A DNA stretch of 64,000 nt, from NCBI RefSeq assembly GCF_900217905.1, contig NZ_OBMO01000009.1:1-64000 (forward strand), written 5' to 3'. This DNA comes from Alloalcanivorax xenomutans. Its GTDB lineage: Bacteria > Pseudomonadota > Gammaproteobacteria > Pseudomonadales > Alcanivoracaceae. Below, in pieces: positions 17,494 to 25,801 of this stretch; the first letter of the stretch is position 1, and every line of letters begins with the position of its first letter. The notes below the pieces were generated by a model that was not told the DNA's origin, made no database searches, and worked only from the letters and a program-made list of their open reading frames with translations. Position numbers and translations under genes: made by a program.

Positions 17494-18843
17494 ATGAGAA
17501 TCCTGGTGGTAGCGTTAGTGTTGGGGATGTTGTCATCCCTGGCCCGGGCGGACTTGCCGACCCACGAATTCAGTCTGGATAACGGTCTGCGCGTGCTGGT
17601 GCGCGAGGATCACCGGGCGCCGGTGATCACCGTGATGATCTGGTTCAAGGCGGGCAGCATCGACGAGGCCCCCCATGAAACCGGGCTGGCCCATTTACTC
17701 GAGCACATGATGTTCAAAGGCACCAAACATCTGGGACCGGGAGAATACTCACGGATCGTGGCCCGCTTTGGCGGTAGCGACAACGCCTTCACCAGTTACG
17801 ATTACACCGCTTATTTCCAGCAGTATGAGTCCTCGCGTCTGCCCCTGGCGCTGGAGCTGGAAGCGGAGCGCCTCAAGAATCTGGAGATCGACGACCAGGA
17901 GTTCCATCGTGAGCTGCAGGTGGTGATGGAGGAGCGCCGGCAGCGCACCGACGATAACCCCAATGCTCTGGCCTGGGAGAAGTTCCAGGCGGTGGCGCGG
18001 CCCGGCACCGGTTACGCCCACCCGATCATCGGCTGGCGCGACCTGCTGGCCCAGCTGCAACCGGAGCAGGCGCGCAGCTGGTTCCAGCGCTATTACGTGC
18101 CGTCCAACGCCACCCTGGTGATTGCCGGCGACGTCACCGAGGAACAGGTACGGCCACTGGTACAACGCTTTTTCGCCAAGCTGCCGGCCGGGGAGACGCC
18201 GCCAAGGCCGAAACTCAGTCTCGAGCCGCCCGCCGGAGAGCGGCGCCTGTCCCTGCGTCTGCCGGTAAAAGTGCCGGCCCTTTACATGACCTATAACGTG
18301 CCGTCGCTGACCACCGCCGAGGACAAGAAAGTGTTCTATACCCTGACCATGCTGGCCGGGGTTCTGGATGGCGGCCTCAGCGCCCGCATTGAAACGGAAC
18401 TGGTGCGGGGGCAGCGTCTGGCCGCTGGCGCCGGCGCTGGTTACAGCGGTTTGCAGCGGGGCAGTGGGACCTTCACCTTCACCGCCACGCCCAATCCGGA
18501 GGTAACCCTGGAGCAGTTGGAACAGGCCTTGCTGGATCAGATCCGTGCCCTGGCCGAAACGCCGCCCAGTGCGCGGGAAATGGAACGGGTGCGCGCCAGT
18601 GTCACCGCCAGCCAGGTGTATCAGCGGGATTCGGTGATGGGCCAGGCCATGGAACTGGGCATGCTGAGCACACTGGGTCTGGATTGGCGGCTGGCCGGCG
18701 AGTTCGAGGCCAACCTTGCCAAGGTCACCGCCGAGGATGTGCGGGACGCCGCCCGCCGGTGGCTGGTGGATGAGCGCCGCACCACCGCCTTTGTGTTGCC
18801 AGAGAAGGCGCAGCCAGAGAATGCACAGCCGGAGGAACAATAA
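17494..18843 (+). CDS. M16-family zinc metallopeptidase (catalytic partner)
   Basis: Secreted peptidase of 449 residues with a signal peptide (ILVVALVLGMLSSLARA). The inverted zinc motif HXXEH is HLLEH at 67-71 and a distal glutamate is available at E146/E147 (VVMEERRQR). The ATG at 17494 is preferred over the one 15 bp upstream because GAGGA sits 8-12 bases before it. The stop overlaps the start of the next gene (TAATG). In pseudomonads the same pair precedes rsmD. The enzyme probably works in the periplasm on unfolded peptides; its substrate is unknown. Confidence 0.9.
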   Translation: MRILVVALVLGMLSSLARADLPTHEFSLDNGLRVLVREDHRAPVITVMIWFKAGSIDEAPHETGLAHLLEHMMFKGTKHLGPGEYSRIVARFGGSDNAFTSYDYTAYFQQYESSRLPLALELEAERLKNLEIDDQEFHRELQVVMEERRQRTDDNPNALAWEKFQAVARPGTGYAHPIIGWRDLLAQLQPEQARSWFQRYYVPSNATLVIAGDVTEEQVRPLVQRFFAKLPAGETPPRPKLSLEPPAGERRLSLRLPVKVPALYMTYNVPSLTTAEDKKVFYTLTMLAGVLDGGLSARIETELVRGQRLAAGAGAGYSGLQRGSGTFTFTATPNPEVTLEQLEQALLDQIRALAETPPSAREMERVRASVTASQVYQRDSVMGQAMELGMLSTLGLDWRLAGEFEANLAKVTAEDVRDAARRWLVDERRTTAFVLPEKAQPENAQPEEQ

Positions 18844-20255
18844 TGCGCGCGATGAAAGTAGCGATTTGGAGTGTGATGTGCGCGTGGTTGTTGGCCGGCT
18901 GCGCCAGCTTCCCCGCCTCGGAGCGGCAGGTGCGCCAGGCGGAGCCGGCGGCGCCGGAGCTGGATATCCAGTCCTGGCATACCTCCGGAGGCGCCCGGGT
19001 GATGTTCGTCCAGAGCGAGGCGCTGCCCATGCTGGATGTGCGTCTGGTAATGAACGCCGGAGGCGCCCGTGACGGCGATCTGCCGGGGCTGGCGGCCATG
19101 ACCAGCGCGCTGATTGGCGAGGGGGCCCAGGGGTTGAGCGTGGACGATATCGCCCGGGGGTTCGAGGACAAGGGCGCGCAGTTTTCCTCTGGCAGTTACC
19201 AGGACATGGCCGTGATCAGCCTGCGTACCCTGTCCGAGCCGCAATGGCGGGACCCGGCTCTGACCCTGCTGGCGCGGGTGGCGGGCCAGCCCACTTTCCC
19301 GCGGGACGCTCTGGAGCGCATTCGCACCCAGATGCTGCAGGGACTGAAAATGGAGCGGCAGGTGCCGGGCCCGCAGGTTCAGAAAGCATACCAGAAGCTG
19401 CTGTTCGGCGATCATCCCTATGGGCATGCGGAGGGTGGCACCTTGGAGAGCCTGCCGCGTATTCAGCGTCAGGATCTGGTGGATTACCACCAGCGCTATT
19501 ACACCGCCGGCAATACCGTCATCGCCCTGGTTGGCGATGTCAGCCGGGCACAGGCCGAGCGGATCGCCCAGCGTCTCAGCGATGCTTTGCCACAAGGCGG
19601 CGCGGCGCCGGCGTTGCCCCGCGCCAGGACGCTGTCCGCCCGCAAAGTGGAACATCTGACTTTTCCGTCCACCCAGACCCATATTCTGCTCGGCAACCAG
19701 GCCACCTGGCGTGGTGATCCGGACCATGTCGCCTTGTATGTGGGCAATTACATTCTCGGCGGCGGCGGCTTCGCTTCCCTGCTGACCCAGGAGGTGCGCG
19801 AAAAGCGCGGCTATGTGTATGGCATTTCCAGCCACTTCAAACCCATGGCCGCCGGCGGTCCGTTCACAGTACAACTACAAACCGCCAACGATAATGCCAG
19901 CGATGCGCTCGCTCTGACCCTGGATCAGATCCGTCGTTTCATCGCCGAAGGGCCCAGCGAGGAAGAGCTGGCCATGGCCAAGGACAACATTCTTGGTGGC
20001 ATGGCACTGGAAACCGCCGACAACAGCGATATCATCGGCCAGCTCGGCGCCATCGGCTTCTACGATCTGCCTCTGGACTATCTGCAACGGTTCAACCAGC
20101 AGGTGCGGGATCTGACCGTGGCGGACATTCAGGCGGCAATGCGGAAGGCGGTGGATCCGGATCATCTGGCGATTGTCAGTATCGGCCCGGAAGCGCCCGC
20201 CCTGCCCGCCATGCAAACGGTCGAAAGTAATGAAAGCCAAGGGAAAGACCAGTAA
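18843..20255 (+). CDS. M16-family lipoprotein, non-catalytic partner
   Basis: 470 residues with a lipoprotein signal ending LLAGC (C20). The fold is M16 (second-half signature GGGGFASLLTQEVREKRGYVYG), but no HXXEH motif exists: where it should lie the chain reads PGLAAMTSALIGEGAQG. This suggests a catalytically silent subunit that pairs with the preceding enzyme, as in other two-gene M16 systems. It overlaps the upstream gene by 1 bp and rsmD by 26 bp. Confidence 0.88.
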   Translation: MRAMKVAIWSVMCAWLLAGCASFPASERQVRQAEPAAPELDIQSWHTSGGARVMFVQSEALPMLDVRLVMNAGGARDGDLPGLAAMTSALIGEGAQGLSVDDIARGFEDKGAQFSSGSYQDMAVISLRTLSEPQWRDPALTLLARVAGQPTFPRDALERIRTQMLQGLKMERQVPGPQVQKAYQKLLFGDHPYGHAEGGTLESLPRIQRQDLVDYHQRYYTAGNTVIALVGDVSRAQAERIAQRLSDALPQGGAAPALPRARTLSARKVEHLTFPSTQTHILLGNQATWRGDPDHVALYVGNYILGGGGFASLLTQEVREKRGYVYGISSHFKPMAAGGPFTVQLQTANDNASDALALTLDQIRRFIAEGPSEEELAMAKDNILGGMALETADNSDIIGQLGAIGFYDLPLDYLQRFNQQVRDLTVADIQAAMRKAVDPDHLAIVSIGPEAPALPAMQTVESNESQGKDQ

Positions 20256-20805
20256 AGGGCAGGTGCGGATCATCGGTGGCGAATTTCGCGGCCACCGTCT
20301 GCACTTCGTCGACCAGGGGGGCGATCTGCGCCCCTCCGGGGACCGCCTGCGCGAGACCCTGTTCAACTGGTTGCAATGGGAGTTGTCCGGGGCCCGGGTG
20401 CTGGATCTGTTCGCCGGCTCCGGAGCTCTGGGCGCGGAAGCGCTGAGCCGAGGTGCCGAGCGTGCCATCCTGGTGGAGAAAAAAAAGGAGCGCTGTTCCG
20501 ACCTGTCCCGCCAACTGCGCCCCTTGTTCGGGGAGCGGGTGGTGATACAGTGCGCCGACGCTTTGAAATGGTTGCCGAGGACGGCGGAGCGCTTTGATCT
20601 TGTGTTCGTTGACCCGCCCTATGATCTGGGGCTGGCGGAACCCGCCTGCCGCGCCCTGGAGGCGCTCAAGCTGCTGATGCCGGAGGCGTTGATCTACGTC
20701 GAATCCCGGCGCCAGGACGGAGCGCCGGAAGTGCCGGAGAATTGGCGGCTGCTGAAGGAAAAGAGCGGCGGCGACGTGCTGGCCCGGCTGTTCCAGCGGG
20801 AATGA
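20230..20805 (+). CDS. rsmD: 16S rRNA (guanine(966)-N2)-methyltransferase RsmD
   Basis: Methylates G966 in 16S rRNA during 30S assembly. Motif I is VLDLFAGSGALGAEALSRGA and the catalytic motif is DPPY (FVDPPYDLGL). The start used is the ATG at 20230 (MKAKGKTSKGQVRIIGG), giving 191 residues. The frame is open 57 bp upstream inside the M16 gene, but conserved sequence begins at VRIIGGEFRG. Last gene of the M16-M16-rsmD operon. Confidence 0.95.
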   Translation: MKAKGKTSKGQVRIIGGEFRGHRLHFVDQGGDLRPSGDRLRETLFNWLQWELSGARVLDLFAGSGALGAEALSRGAERAILVEKKKERCSDLSRQLRPLFGERVVIQCADALKWLPRTAERFDLVFVDPPYDLGLAEPACRALEALKLLMPEALIYVESRRQDGAPEVPENWRLLKEKSGGDVLARLFQRE

Positions 20806-20819
20806 TGACTGGGATAAGG

Positions 20820-20918
20820 GCGCTACAAGGCCGCTGTGGGAGCTTGCCTGCAAGCGAATGGGCACTGAAGCCCGAAAAAATTCGCTTGCAGGCAAGCTCC
20901 CACAGCGGCTTCGTGGTG
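20820..20918. repeat. REPIN-like palindromic repeat
   Basis: A perfect 29-bp inverted repeat: left arm 20831-20859, right arm 20880-20908, around a 20-bp loop. Outer edges CTACAAGG and GGCTTCGTGG are slightly degraded. A trailing single unit (GTGCCAGCGAATTGCGAA) follows at 20933-20950. It lies between rsmD and the Ca/Na exchanger gene. Confidence 0.87.
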
Positions 20919-21013
20919 ACCCGGAACTGCGGCGTGCCAGCGAATTGCGAATAGCAGCGGTCCTCTTCATGGAAGAAGGGAGCGCGAGGTTTCAAAAACA
21001 CTGAGGAAAGTAT

Positions 21014-21982
21014 ATGTGGCTTGCCGTGGCGGCAGTGGTTGCCGGCCTGATTGTTCTTGTCTGGAGTGCTGACCGGTTTGTTGATGGCGCCGCCACCACG
21101 GCCCGTTACGCGGGCATGCCGTCCTTGCTGATCGGCATGGTGGTGATCGGTTTTGGCACCTCGGCGCCGGAAATGGTGGTATCCGCCCTGGCCGCCGCGG
21201 ATGGCAATCCGGGGTTGGCATTGGGTAACGCCTACGGCTCCAACATCACCAATATCGCTTTGATCCTCGGCCTGGTGGCGGCGATCAGTCCGATCGCCGT
21301 GCATTCCTCTGTGCTGCGCAAAGAACTGCCCATACTGCTGGTGATCACTCTGCTGTCCGCGGCGCTGATCCATGACGATCTGGTCAGCCGCATGGACGCG
21401 GTGGTGTTGCTGCTGGTCTTCGCGGCGCTGATGGGGTGGTCCATCTATCAGGGCATGCGGGGAGAAGGCGACCCTCTGGGTGGAGATGTGGACCAGGAGG
21501 CGTTCGCCCATCCGATGAGCAAGGGACGGGCTCTGTTCTGGATGCTGCTGGGGCTGGCCTTGCTGGTGGTCAGCTCCCGTATTCTGGTCTGGGGCGCGGT
21601 GGAAATTTCCCAGGCGCTGGGGGTCAGTGACCTGATCATCGGTCTGACCGTGGTCGCCATCGGCACCTCCCTGCCGGAACTGGCCTCCAGCCTGGTGGCC
21701 ATCCGCAAAAACGAGCACGATCTGGCGCTGGGCAATGTGCTAGGCTCCAACCTGTTCAATACCCTGGCGGTGGTGGGGATCGCCGGCGCGATCCATCCGG
21801 TGGCGGTGGAACCGGCGGTGCTTTATCGGGACTGGGCGGTGATGACCGGCCTGACCCTGCTGCTGTTCGTGTTCGGGTATGGCTTCCGTGGCCGGGGGCG
21901 AATCAATCGCTTGGAAGGCTCGGTATTGCTGGTTATTTATCTGGCCTACACCGGTTATCTTGTGACCACCATGGTGCCTTGA
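21014..21982 (+). CDS. Calcium/sodium exchanger-family protein (YrbG-like)
   Basis: Cation antiporter of the CaCA superfamily, 322 residues, about ten helices. The two inverted alpha repeats are clear: GFGTSAPEMVVSALAA with NAYGSNITNIALILG in the first half, and AIGTSLPELASSLVAI with NVLGSNLFNTLAVVG in the second. The acidic E of each (S/L)PE motif coordinates the cation. GAGGAAAG precedes the ATG. It is not followed by the kdsD/lptC genes that flank yrbG in enterobacteria. Confidence 0.92.
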   Translation: MWLAVAAVVAGLIVLVWSADRFVDGAATTARYAGMPSLLIGMVVIGFGTSAPEMVVSALAAADGNPGLALGNAYGSNITNIALILGLVAAISPIAVHSSVLRKELPILLVITLLSAALIHDDLVSRMDAVVLLLVFAALMGWSIYQGMRGEGDPLGGDVDQEAFAHPMSKGRALFWMLLGLALLVVSSRILVWGAVEISQALGVSDLIIGLTVVAIGTSLPELASSLVAIRKNEHDLALGNVLGSNLFNTLAVVGIAGAIHPVAVEPAVLYRDWAVMTGLTLLLFVFGYGFRGRGRINRLEGSVLLVIYLAYTGYLVTTMVP

Positions 21983-22068
21983 CGCGGTGACGATGGCGGC
22001 GAGCAAAAGAAGGTGGGCCGCCGGGGGGCGCCCGGCCGTGAAAGCCACGGCGAAAAGAGGACAATGGA

Positions 22069-23223
22069 ATGCGTGAGCGTCTGGAGCAGCAGTCTTTTCT
22101 GGCTTTTCTGATTCTGGTGACGGTGGCCTTCTTGTTGCTGCTGCGCCCTTTTTATGCGCCGGTGTTCTGGGCCTTCGCGGTGGCACTGATCTTTTTTCCG
22201 ATGCAGCGCCGTCTGTTGGCGCGCTGGCCGGGGCGGCGCAATCTGGCCGCCATGATCACCTTGCTGTTGAGCATCGTGGTGGTGGTCATCCCGGTGCTGG
22301 TGGTGGCGGCCTCCTTCATCCGGGAAGGGCTGGCGGTGTATGACCGCGTGCAACAGGGGGAATTTGATCCGGCCAGCTATCTGCAAAAACTGGAGATGGC
22401 CTTCCCTTCCGCCCATTACTGGTTGCAACGTCTGGGGGTGGATTTCTCCGATCTGGGCGCGCAGTTGATGTCGGGCCTGAAGGCCGCCGGCCAGTTCCTG
22501 GCCAAGCGGGCGCTGGATGTGGGGCAGAATACGTTCCAGTTCTTCGTCAATCTCGGCCTGATGTTGTATCTCACCTTCTTCCTGCTGCGTGACGGCCCCG
22601 CTCTGGTGAACCTGTTGATCCGGGCGTTGCCGCTGGGCGATGACCGGGAGCGGATGATTTTCAGTAAGTTCGCCGAAGTGACTCGCGCCACGGTGAAGGG
22701 CAACCTGGTTATCGCGGTGATACAGGGGGCACTGGGGGGCCTGATCTTCTGGATCCTGGGTATGCCGGCGGCGGTGTTGTGGGCGGTGGTGATGGCGCTG
22801 CTGTCGTTGATTCCGGCCCTGGGGGCCAGTCTGGTCTGGGTGCCCGTGGCGCTTTATATGTACGCCGTCGGAGACGTCACCGAGGCGCTGATTCTGGTGT
22901 TGTTCGGTGTATTCGTCATCGGACTGGTGGATAATCTGTTGCGCCCGGTCCTGGTGGGCCGGGACACCAAGCTGCCTGACTATCTGGTGCTGTTTTCCAC
23001 CCTGGGTGGATTGACCCTTTTCGGCATCACCGGTTTCGCCTTGGGGCCGTTGCTGGCGGGGCTGTTCGTCTCATTCTGGCAAATCTTCATTCAGGAGTTC
23101 AATGTGGAGCCGGCCGGGAACCTGGCCGCCACGGACGGGTCCACTGAGGAACAATCGGTGCCGGAAACCGAAGTCCGGATTCCGGGGGGAAATAAGGACG
23201 ACAACGGTAATAACGAGGGATAA
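22069..23223 (+). CDS. AI-2E/PerM-family permease
   Basis: Membrane protein of 384 residues. Two N-terminal helices (LILVTVAFLLLLRPFYAP) are followed by a long amphipathic region and a C-terminal helix cluster with the family motif PALGASLVWVPVALYM and LVDNLLRPVLVGRDTKLPD. Family members are putative exporters or ion/solute antiporters; the AI-2 role is established for very few, so no substrate is assigned. The hydrophilic tail (about 345-384) is acidic. Its stop overlaps the next start (TAATG). Confidence 0.88.
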   Translation: MRERLEQQSFLAFLILVTVAFLLLLRPFYAPVFWAFAVALIFFPMQRRLLARWPGRRNLAAMITLLLSIVVVVIPVLVVAASFIREGLAVYDRVQQGEFDPASYLQKLEMAFPSAHYWLQRLGVDFSDLGAQLMSGLKAAGQFLAKRALDVGQNTFQFFVNLGLMLYLTFFLLRDGPALVNLLIRALPLGDDRERMIFSKFAEVTRATVKGNLVIAVIQGALGGLIFWILGMPAAVLWAVVMALLSLIPALGASLVWVPVALYMYAVGDVTEALILVLFGVFVIGLVDNLLRPVLVGRDTKLPDYLVLFSTLGGLTLFGITGFALGPLLAGLFVSFWQIFIQEFNVEPAGNLAATDGSTEEQSVPETEVRIPGGNKDDNGNNEG

Positions 23224-24026
23224 TGATGAAATTCCTGCTGCTGCCCATGCTGCTGCCTTTTTTGATGGCCATGACCATGTCCGGTTGCGAGGACGAGGAT
23301 GGTGATGGCGGCGGCCGCTTCCGGTCCGAGGCCACGATTCACTATTACAATCAAATTACCAGTCAGGGTGCGGCGGATGAGAACAATCTGACCGCGAATA
23401 TCACACTGGAAAACGAAGACGAGAGCGACAGCGCCACTGGGATCGGCTACTCACGGGAAAGCGAAGGCCCGGAATTGTCCGTGCGTATCGATGATACCAA
23501 CGACAATGAAGACAACAGCGTGTCATTTGAAGGCGTTAATCCCAACGGAGGGCAGCTTTTCCGTGAGCGCCTGCGCCTGGCCAATGACACCCGCTACACG
23601 GCGGTGTCTTACGGTGATACCTCCACGGGTAACACCGACGCGCTGGTGATCCAGCAGGATCAAAGTGATGTGGAATCCGGTTCGTCCCGTTTCCGGGTGA
23701 TCAACACGGTGGACCCGGACAATGTCGGCGCCTTCTCCTTTGATCTGCGCTATAACGATGCCGGTTCCGGCAACTACTTCGCTTCCGACCTGGATCGTGG
23801 CGAGGATTCCGGCTATCAGACCACCAATGCCGGAGGCCTTAATCTGGTGGTGGTCAGCAATGGCTATTCCCCTGAGCGCGTCCTGGCTCGGGTGGACTGT
23901 TCATTGAGCGGCGGGCGCGCCTACGATGTGATCCTGGCGGCGAGCGATCCTCTGAACCCGCCGTTGACCGAGGGGGAGGCGGAGGACGGACTGGTTATTT
24001 ATTGCCATCCTCATGAACGCGACTGA
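23223..24026 (+). CDS. Hypothetical lipoprotein
   Basis: 267 residues with a lipoprotein signal peptide ending MSGC (C22), then an acidic run EDEDGDGGG. The rest is strongly acidic and Asp/Asn-rich, with motifs such as DDTNDNEDNSVSF, which fits an all-beta secreted domain. The pattern resembles DUF4397-like beta-sandwich lipoproteins (RFRVINTVDPDNVGAFSF, with RVINTVDP and a later LVVVSNGY), but I am not certain. It overlaps the permease gene by 1 bp, so the two are co-expressed. Function unknown. Confidence 0.7.
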   Translation: MMKFLLLPMLLPFLMAMTMSGCEDEDGDGGGRFRSEATIHYYNQITSQGAADENNLTANITLENEDESDSATGIGYSRESEGPELSVRIDDTNDNEDNSVSFEGVNPNGGQLFRERLRLANDTRYTAVSYGDTSTGNTDALVIQQDQSDVESGSSRFRVINTVDPDNVGAFSFDLRYNDAGSGNYFASDLDRGEDSGYQTTNAGGLNLVVVSNGYSPERVLARVDCSLSGGRAYDVILAASDPLNPPLTEGEAEDGLVIYCHPHERD

Positions 24027-24111
24027 TTGACCTGATTCGCCCGTGGTGATCGCCGCGGGCGCAAGCCCCGCCACACTACTCGCCCGCTATGGCGCCCGCC
24101 CGGCTCCGGTA

Positions 24112-24117
24112 TATACT
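24112..24117 (+). promoter_or_regulatory. Candidate -10 box of ppnP
   Basis: TATACT inside GGTATATACTCG, 47 bp upstream of the ppnP start. No strong -35 was found at 17 bp. Confidence 0.35.
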
Positions 24118-24163
24118 CGCGCTCCTTTGATCCTGTTCCCATCCCGTTCCGTGGAGACCGTCG

Positions 24164-24445
24164 ATGTTCAAGGTTAACGAGTATTTCGATGCCAAGGTGG
24201 CGTCCATTGCCTTCCAGACCGAGGATAAGCCCGCCACCGTCGGCGTCATGGCCCCGGGCGACTATGAATTCGGCACCAGCCAGCATGAAACCATGACCGT
24301 GGTCAGCGGTGCCCTTACCGTGCAACTGCCGGGCGCGGAGGACTGGCGCACCTACGCCGCCGGCGAGACCTTCGAAGTGGAGGCCGATCAGCGCTTCCAG
24401 GTGAAAGTGGCGGTGGATACCGCTTATCTGTGCCTGTACGGCTGA
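24164..24445 (+). CDS. ppnP: Pyrimidine/purine nucleoside phosphorylase PpnP
   Basis: Cupin-fold protein of 93 residues (DUF1255), the standard length. It phosphorolyses several nucleosides to base and ribose-1-phosphate. Family signatures seen: [13 protein letters not shown] at the N-terminus, [18 protein letters not shown] and [15 protein letters not shown]. It starts with ATG after GTGGAGACC. A stand-alone gene, but functionally close to codBA 1.4 kb downstream (base salvage). Confidence 0.94.
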   Translation: MFKVNEYFDAKVASIAFQTEDKPATVGVMAPGDYEFGTSQHETMTVVSGALTVQLPGAEDWRTYAAGETFEVEADQRFQVKVAVDTAYLCLYG

Positions 24446-24459
24446 TCGAAAAACGCGGT

Positions 24460-24531
24460 ATTCGCTGGCAAGGCAGCTTCCCACGGAGGGATACTACGGA
24501 GCCGCTGTGGGAAGCTGCCTTGGCAGCGAAT
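24460..24531. repeat. REP pair in inverted order
   Basis: ATTCGCTGGCAAGGCAGCTT (24460-24479) plus CCCAC pairs with GTGGGAAGCTGCCTTGGCAG (24507-24526) plus CGAAT, one mismatch. Compared with other copies the two units face the opposite way: GCGAAT ends are outside and GTGGG ends inside. It lies between ppnP and the patatin gene. Confidence 0.8.
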
Positions 24532-24626
24532 CGGCGTGTGGAAGTGCTCGCCCCATGCTCCCCCACTTTTGCCCCACCTCCCCATTCTGATTAGTATTCC
24601 CTGCTTTCCAACGCCAGGAGTTGACG

Positions 24627-25742
24627 GTGCCCGCTATCCATACCCGCGAACCGGCCCTGATCCTTCGTGCCGGTGATGAGGCCATCGCGCACATCCGCGA
24701 GCATGGGCTGCGCGCGGAAGACATCGAGGTGCTGCCCGGTGCCGCCGGCGGGCCCAAGGGAATCGGGATTGCTGGTCTGGATCAGGCTATTTTCGGCGAC
24801 TTTTTGTCGCGGGCGCCGCGCCGGCGCACCTTGATCGGGGCCTCCATCGGCAGCTGGCGCTTCGCCGCCGTGGCCAGTGGCAAGGATGGCGCCGCGCGCT
24901 CCGGGGCGCTGGCGCGGCTGGCGGAGCTGTATACCCGCCAGCGTTTCCCCAAAGGCATTACCGCCCACGAGGTCACTCGCCGTTGTGCCGCCATGCTCTC
25001 CGAGCTGCTTGATGAGCAGGACCACACCATCCTCGACAACCCGGACTATCGTTTGGTGGTGGTGGTGATCCGCAGCCGTGGCCTGATGACGCGGGACGGC
25101 GGCCTGGGGTTGGGGTTGGGACTGGCCGGAGTGATTGGCGGTAATTTACTGAGCCGCCGGGCGCTGGGTGCTTTCATGGAGCGTGGCCTGGTCTACACCG
25201 GTGGCCAGGACAACCTGCCGTTGGCGCCGCTGGCGGATTTCGCCACCCACCATGTGCCATTGACCGCCGACAACCTGCGTGCCGCCCTGCTGGCCAGCGC
25301 CGCCATTCCCATGGTGCTGGAAGGGGTGCGGGATATTCCCGGGGCCCCGCCAGGCGTCTACCGGGATGGCGGCATGCTCGATTACCATCTGGACTTGCCG
25401 TACCGCACGGAAGGGCTGGTGTTGTATCCGCATTTCACCGACCGGGTGATTCCCGGCTGGTTCGACAAGCCGCTGCGCTGGCGCAATGGCGACCCCGGGC
25501 GTTTGTCCCGCACCGTATTGGTGTCGCCGTCACCGCAGTATCTGGCCAGCCTGCCGCATGGCAAGCTGCCGGATCGCACCGACTTCAAGCGTTATCTCGA
25601 TGATGACGCCGGCCGTGAACGCTATTGGCGCATGGCCATCGATGAAAGCCGGCGCCTGGGAGATGAATTTTTGCAACTGGTGGAGAGCGGTCGTTGCGCC
25701 GATCGCCTGCATCCTCTGCTGGGCCGCCGGCCCGCGAACTGA
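24627..25742 (+). CDS. Patatin-like phospholipase family protein
   Basis: Serine lipid acyl hydrolase fold of 371 residues. The oxyanion loop is GAAGGPKGIG (38-47), the nucleophile S73 lies in GASIGSW and the catalytic aspartate D247 in YRDGGML, forming the Ser-Asp dyad. I use GTG at 24627, six bases after CAGGAG; a TTG two codons earlier directly abuts the ribosome-binding site and is unlikely. Substrate and physiological role are unknown. Next gene, codB, starts 59 bp downstream. Confidence 0.88.
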   Translation: MPAIHTREPALILRAGDEAIAHIREHGLRAEDIEVLPGAAGGPKGIGIAGLDQAIFGDFLSRAPRRRTLIGASIGSWRFAAVASGKDGAARSGALARLAELYTRQRFPKGITAHEVTRRCAAMLSELLDEQDHTILDNPDYRLVVVVIRSRGLMTRDGGLGLGLGLAGVIGGNLLSRRALGAFMERGLVYTGGQDNLPLAPLADFATHHVPLTADNLRAALLASAAIPMVLEGVRDIPGAPPGVYRDGGMLDYHLDLPYRTEGLVLYPHFTDRVIPGWFDKPLRWRNGDPGRLSRTVLVSPSPQYLASLPHGKLPDRTDFKRYLDDDAGRERYWRMAIDESRRLGDEFLQLVESGRCADRLHPLLGRRPAN

Positions 25743-25801
25743 TTTGGCCCGCAGGTTGCACGGCCAGGCTCCGTGTTTTCCTCATAGTCACGGAGTTTGT
25801 C

